15,060 nucleotides of DNA, taken from the NCBI GenBank assembly GCA_027073875.1, contig JALTEO010000430.1, positions 1 to 15,060 on the forward strand, given 5' to 3'. Shown one piece after another: positions 12,793 to 15,060 of the stretch. The position numbers were made by a program, and so were the translations under genes. The stretch's first letter is position 1, and every line of letters starts with the position of its first letter. The notes under the pieces were generated by a model. The model saw only the letters and a list, made by a program, of their open reading frames with translations. It had not been told where the DNA came from and made no database searches. Source of the stretch: Bacteroidales bacterium (GTDB lineage: Bacteria; Bacteroidota; Bacteroidia; Bacteroidales; JALTDM01).

Positions 12793-13452
12793 TCAAGCTA
12801 TTTCCGTATTCCCAGTCTTGCAAAAATTTAATACATGCCGACGCATTTTTTCAATTTCGGCTATTACATCTTGATTAAATTCATCAAGCAATTGAATATT
12901 CGCTATAACTTCATAGGCTTCTTCAATATCTTCTTGTTCGTAATTTTTGCGGATTCTGTAATCGTTAATAAAATCAACTGCATTATTTGTATCAATAAGA
13001 TTCAACTCACCGGCGACTCTCATAAGTTCAAAATAATCAACAAAAATTTTAACAACCAGGTGTCCGCCGGAGCGTCCAGCCAGTTCAATGCTTTCAAAAT
13101 CGACCACATTGCCATATTTTTCAAAATCGGCGTATCGGTTGTTCCAGTTTCCAATTGAGACTTGATAAAGTGGATCAATCCATTCACTTAAAAGTTTGTC
13201 CCACATAAATTCACGGGCTTCTTCGGTTAAAGAATCCATAAACTCACCGTCCATATACAGCGAATTAAATTTCACGTAATAGGCCAAAACGCCGTCAGTC
13301 GGATCATTTCGGTGACTATATTTGTCACCTAAGTGTTTTAATGTCTCAAGCGCAAGTCCCAGTTCTGACTTAAGTTGCTCACGCTCCCGTAGGATTTCCG
13401 TATCGCTTAGCGTAACACTCTCAAGATATTCAAGTTTTTTTGTTGCATTCAT
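12793..13452 (-). CDS. hypothetical phage protein with a GRSGGH motif (219 aa)
   Basis: Start ATG at 13450-13452 (MNATKKLEYL) with AAGGA seven bases upstream; an in-frame ATG five codons earlier overlaps that site. The protein is mostly helical and acidic. LAGRSGGHLVVKIFVDYF begins at residue 124; a Gly-Arg-Ser-Gly-Gly-(His/Trp)-Leu element of this sort occurs in uncharacterised phage proteins, to my recollection. YMDGEFMDSLTEEAREFMWD (66-85) and the Trp-rich NWNNRYADFEKYG (102-114) come before it. It is the first gene downstream of the sigma-54-type site at 13505-13520, with a predicted 42-base leader. Possibly an early phage protein; function unknown. Confidence 0.65.
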   Translation of the reverse strand: MNATKKLEYLESVTLSDTEILREREQLKSELGLALETLKHLGDKYSHRNDPTDGVLAYYVKFNSLYMDGEFMDSLTEEAREFMWDKLLSEWIDPLYQVSIGNWNNRYADFEKYGNVVDFESIELAGRSGGHLVVKIFVDYFELMRVAGELNLIDTNNAVDFINDYRIRKNYEQEDIEEAYEVIANIQLLDEFNQDVIAEIEKMRRHVLNFCKTGNTEIA

Positions 13453-13504
13453 GGCTTTTTCCTTCATGTTTAATGGTTAATTTTATACAGTTGCTTTGTA
13501 CTAT

Positions 13505-13520
13505 TGCAACTATCGTGCCA
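13505..13520 (-). promoter_or_regulatory. sigma-54-type promoter, best match in the window
   Basis: Minus strand TGGCACGATAGTTGCA is a full match to the RpoN consensus TGGCAC-N5-TTGCA, with ten bases between GG and GC. It lies in the short gap after the stop of the 93-residue gene (13526-13528). The RNA start is predicted near 13494, 42 bases before the next ATG. The bases following the -12 element (ATAGTACAAAG) match those at the 13859 site in nine of eleven or better. Alternative: TTGCAA could act as a sigma-70 -35 box with TATAAA 16 bases later; the conserved GG at -24 argues for sigma-54. Confidence 0.65.
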
Positions 13521-13525
13521 GCCTA

Positions 13526-13807
13526 TCAAAGTTCAACGATTGTTTTGGTTTTCCATGCCTTAATCGTAATAACATATTGTACCGCATTGACATGGCGAAC
13601 ACCGGATTCTAAATAATCAATGCCACTTTCGGAAACATAAGTAAAAATATGTTTTGAATCGTTTCCACTCCAACGCAAAACTTCTTGCAAGCTCCGATAC
13701 ATTAATGTGTTGTTGTTTAAATCCTGCTCCGGTAAAAACTGCTCAACAAAATCGTCATAAGAAATCTTTTTGATTTCAGAATTGGTTTTTTGGGTTGTTT
13801 TTTTCAT
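13526..13807 (-). CDS. hypothetical protein (93 aa)
   Basis: Start ATG at 13805-13807 (MKKTTQKTNS) with AAGGA nine bases upstream. The basic, Thr/Asn-rich N-terminus is followed by YDDFVEQFLPEQDLNNN and a beta-like C-terminal part (HIFTYVSESGIDYLESGVRH at about 54-73, then VQYVITIKAW). No known motif or membrane segment. It is a single-gene unit between two sigma-54-type sites: one 41 bases (predicted leader) upstream and another just past its stop. Function unknown. Confidence 0.6.
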   Translation of the reverse strand: MKKTTQKTNSEIKKISYDDFVEQFLPEQDLNNNTLMYRSLQEVLRWSGNDSKHIFTYVSESGIDYLESGVRHVNAVQYVITIKAWKTKTIVEL

Positions 13808-13858
13808 GGTTTTTAATCCTTATTTTAGTGTTGTTTTTATGTTGTTACTTTATACTAT

Positions 13859-13874
13859 TGCAATTTCCATGCCA
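13859..13874 (-). promoter_or_regulatory. sigma-54-type promoter upstream of the 93-residue gene
   Basis: Minus strand TGGCATGGAAATTGCA fits TGGYAY-N5-TTGCA with exactly ten bases between GG and GC. The RNA start would be near 13848, 41 bases before the ATG at 13807. Downstream bases read ATAGTATAAAGTAACAAC, close to the other sites. It occupies the gap immediately after the stop of the 78-residue gene, the same arrangement as at 13505. Confidence 0.6.
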
Positions 13875-13875
13875 G

Positions 13876-14112
13876 CTATACTAAGAGCTTTTGAAGCATA
13901 TCATTTAAACAAAAGTATTCAAAAACCGGTTCATATTTTGCGGGAGTATCTTTTTTGTCTCTTATAATATAGCCGTTTTCAATATGAGCTATTAAGCTCG
14001 TACCAACAAAAAAACGTCCATGTGCAACAGTTATTTTTGAATCAATGTATTTTTTCCGGTTTTCTAATGCCTTGAACCCTAAAATTAATCTTTTTGCATT
14101 GATAGTTTCCAT
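13876..14112 (-). CDS. hypothetical protein (78 aa)
   Basis: The ATG at 14110-14112 (METINAKRLI) is chosen because AAGGG lies eight bases upstream; a longer frame to 14157 overlaps the upstream gene. The protein has a basic helical first part (AKRLILGFKALENRKKYI) and a beta-like middle (ITVAHGRFFVGTSLIAHIEN) with an ARG-like Gly turn, and ends LNDMLQKLLV. No signal peptide or known family. The frame ends (TAG 13876-13878) two bases from the 13859 promoter site. Function unknown. Confidence 0.55.
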   Translation of the reverse strand: METINAKRLILGFKALENRKKYIDSKITVAHGRFFVGTSLIAHIENGYIIRDKKDTPAKYEPVFEYFCLNDMLQKLLV

Positions 14113-14128
14113 TAATTTAACCCTTATT

Positions 14129-14353
14129 TTAAAGTGTCCCTTGCAAGATATTTGCAAGGATTACATTAAAAGTTAGCTGTTTGTGAGTACTTTTAATTAA
14201 GAGAGTATATACAATTTGTAAAGTTTGGATGTATTTTTTCGGCGGACACTCCCAGATTTTGTCAAGTAAAACATCAAATTTGTCTTCGCCGATACGCTTA
14301 ATTATACTATCTTCAAGCGCTTTTTTCAACTGCAATTCTTTGATTTTATCCAT
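14129..14353 (-). CDS. small helical hypothetical protein (74 aa)
   Basis: Start ATG at 14351-14353 (MDKIKELQLK) with AAGGA seven bases upstream. The protein is predicted mostly alpha-helical, with an initial Lys/Glu/Leu-rich helix, then IGEDKFDVLLDKIWECPPKK and a hydrophobic C-terminal helix (IQTLQIVYTLLIKS, residues about 42-55). A single Cys is present. No known motif. Neighbours upstream and downstream are small unknown genes, spaced 15 and 16 bases. Function unknown. Confidence 0.55.
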   Translation of the reverse strand: MDKIKELQLKKALEDSIIKRIGEDKFDVLLDKIWECPPKKYIQTLQIVYTLLIKSTHKQLTFNVILANILQGTL

Positions 14354-14368
14354 GATTTTTTCCTTATG

Positions 14369-14641
14369 TTATACTCTATAAAATCCGCATTGCAACACTT
14401 GTTTGTTTGAATAACAGTATTGAAAATCAAAACCGGTATACTGTTTTTTAAGGTTTCTTTCAAAAGTTGTTGCAAGTGCATTATTCTCTAATATCGGATC
14501 AAATTTAATTGCAATAAATTTAGTGGTTTTGTCAATAAAAAGCCGTATACAAGCCGTATTCGATACATCATAGTGGTTTTGGTTAATCGGAAATTCTTGA
14601 AATTTTCCATTACAATAGGTTGCTTTTGCTTGATTAAACAT
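14369..14641 (-). CDS. hypothetical protein (90 aa)
   Basis: Start ATG at 14639-14641 (MFNQAKATYC) with AAGGA eight bases upstream. Beta-rich sequence with three Cys (positions 10, 31, and near residue 76; another follows near 85). CIRLFIDKTTKFIAIKFDP (31-49) makes a beta hairpin and LKKQYTGFDFQYCYSNKQVL follows from about residue 64. The end CGFYRV is aromatic. No Zn-ribbon spacing is seen, so the cysteines are not obviously paired. Function unknown; likely a small early phage protein. Confidence 0.55.
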   Translation of the reverse strand: MFNQAKATYCNGKFQEFPINQNHYDVSNTACIRLFIDKTTKFIAIKFDPILENNALATTFERNLKKQYTGFDFQYCYSNKQVLQCGFYRV

Positions 14642-14658
14642 TTTTGATTTCCTTGTTT

Positions 14659-15012
14659 TTATTTGTTATAAACCGGATTATTAACAATAGTACCGTTTAA
14701 ATTTACAATAAATAGACGTCCGTTTTTCTTAAGAATTGTTTGACCATTTATGTCAATTTGATTAATATTTTTTAACGGAGTTAAACTTAAATAATCGGCA
14801 AAATAAAAACTCTCTTCATTTTTGAAATCATTAAAATCAATATGTACTAAAAAGTTAACCTTATCAATGTAAAACTTTTTTGTGTCGCTTGAGTAAAAAA
14901 TGCCATACAAATTATTTTGAGACCTTGACAAAATCATTACAATTTCAGATTTTGTTAATTTACGTCCGGTATAATGGTTTTCAACTGCTGTTACAAAATA
15001 TTTGGGTTTCAT
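14659..15012 (-). CDS. hypothetical protein (117 aa)
   Basis: Start ATG at 15010-15012 (MKPKYFVTAV) with GGAG eight bases upstream. The protein is beta-rich with YFVTAVENHYTGRKLTKSEI at its N-terminus and the repetitive strands KFYIDKVNFLVHIDFNDF (46-63) and QIDINGQTILKKNGRLFIVN (85-104), which look like a pair of similar beta hairpins. No membrane segment. It is the first gene after what seems to be a promoter cut by the window end, with a predicted leader of about 40 bases. Function unknown. Confidence 0.6.
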   Translation of the reverse strand: MKPKYFVTAVENHYTGRKLTKSEIVMILSRSQNNLYGIFYSSDTKKFYIDKVNFLVHIDFNDFKNEESFYFADYLSLTPLKNINQIDINGQTILKKNGRLFIVNLNGTIVNNPVYNK

Positions 15013-15044
15013 TGTTTAAGCTCCATGTTTGGGTTAATTGTTTG

Positions 15045-15060
15045 GTTGTTTACTTATAAT
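15045..15060 (-). promoter_or_regulatory. downstream half of a further sigma-54-type promoter, cut by the window end
   Basis: On the minus strand the last 16 bases read ATTATAAGTAAACAAC, which matches the bases just downstream of the 5863 site (ATTATTAGTAAACAAC, 15 of 16) and resembles 13841-13858. If the spacing is the same, the -12/-24 motif would occupy bases 15063-15078, outside the window, and the RNA would begin near 15052, 40 bases before the next ATG. The motif itself is not visible, so this is a prediction. Confidence 0.35.

Noticed and set aside
1..15060. tRNA genes, rRNA, CRISPR arrays and insertion sequences
   Set aside because: No cloverleaf, regularly spaced repeats, terminal inverted repeats or transposase were seen on either strand.

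Overview
The window looks like part of the genome of a tailed double-stranded DNA bacteriophage, or of an integrated relative. It is AT-rich and gene-dense. Everything except the first gene is read from the minus strand, in long runs whose starts and stops often overlap by 4 to 23 bases. Strong Shine-Dalgarno sequences (GGAGG, AAGGAG) precede nearly every start, which argues against Bacteroidota hosts. A protein with outer-membrane-like beta strands and several sites of the sigma-54 promoter type suggest a Gram-negative host that has RpoN. The exact host cannot be read from the window.

Layout by coordinate; minus-strand transcription runs from high to low. At 2-526 is the 3' end of a plus-strand gene, probably structural, meeting the minus-strand genes tail to tail. 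At 523-3410 are small unknown genes, an N-acetylmuramoyl-L-alanine amidase, a Zn-ribbon protein, a RuvC-like resolvase and two membrane proteins: a lysis and DNA-resolution block. At 3426-5827 are small accessory genes including a MazG-like pyrophosphohydrolase, a putative XRE-type regulator, a tyrosine recombinase and a small membrane protein, headed by a sigma-54-type promoter at 5863-5878. At 5954-10705 is a replication block: metallophosphoesterase, DnaB-like helicase, a small protein with an SSB-type C-terminal tip, a DnaQ/PolB-type 3'-5' exonuclease, a protein with three helix-turn-helix units and a divergent sliding-clamp-like protein. No DNA polymerase is present here. At 10702-12701 are three divergent paralogues that all begin Met-Cys-Phe, plus a 60-residue protein. 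At 12793-15012 are small unknown genes of the kind often seen among phage early or host-takeover genes, punctuated by two more sigma-54-type promoters. A fourth seems to be cut by the window end.

The signal that the genes do not explain is this promoter family. Three intergenic sites fit TGGYAY-N5-TTGCA with exactly ten bases between the GG and GC cores. They also share sequence downstream, and at two of them (and, by extrapolation, at the one cut by the window end) the predicted RNA start lies about 40 bases before the start codon; at the third the distance is 25. If real, the recombinase operon and the small-gene region would depend on host RpoN and an enhancer-binding protein. Three GC-rich hairpins between genes pair best as minus-strand RNA and may tune expression within the long transcripts. 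All functions are read by eye from motifs; no database search was possible.
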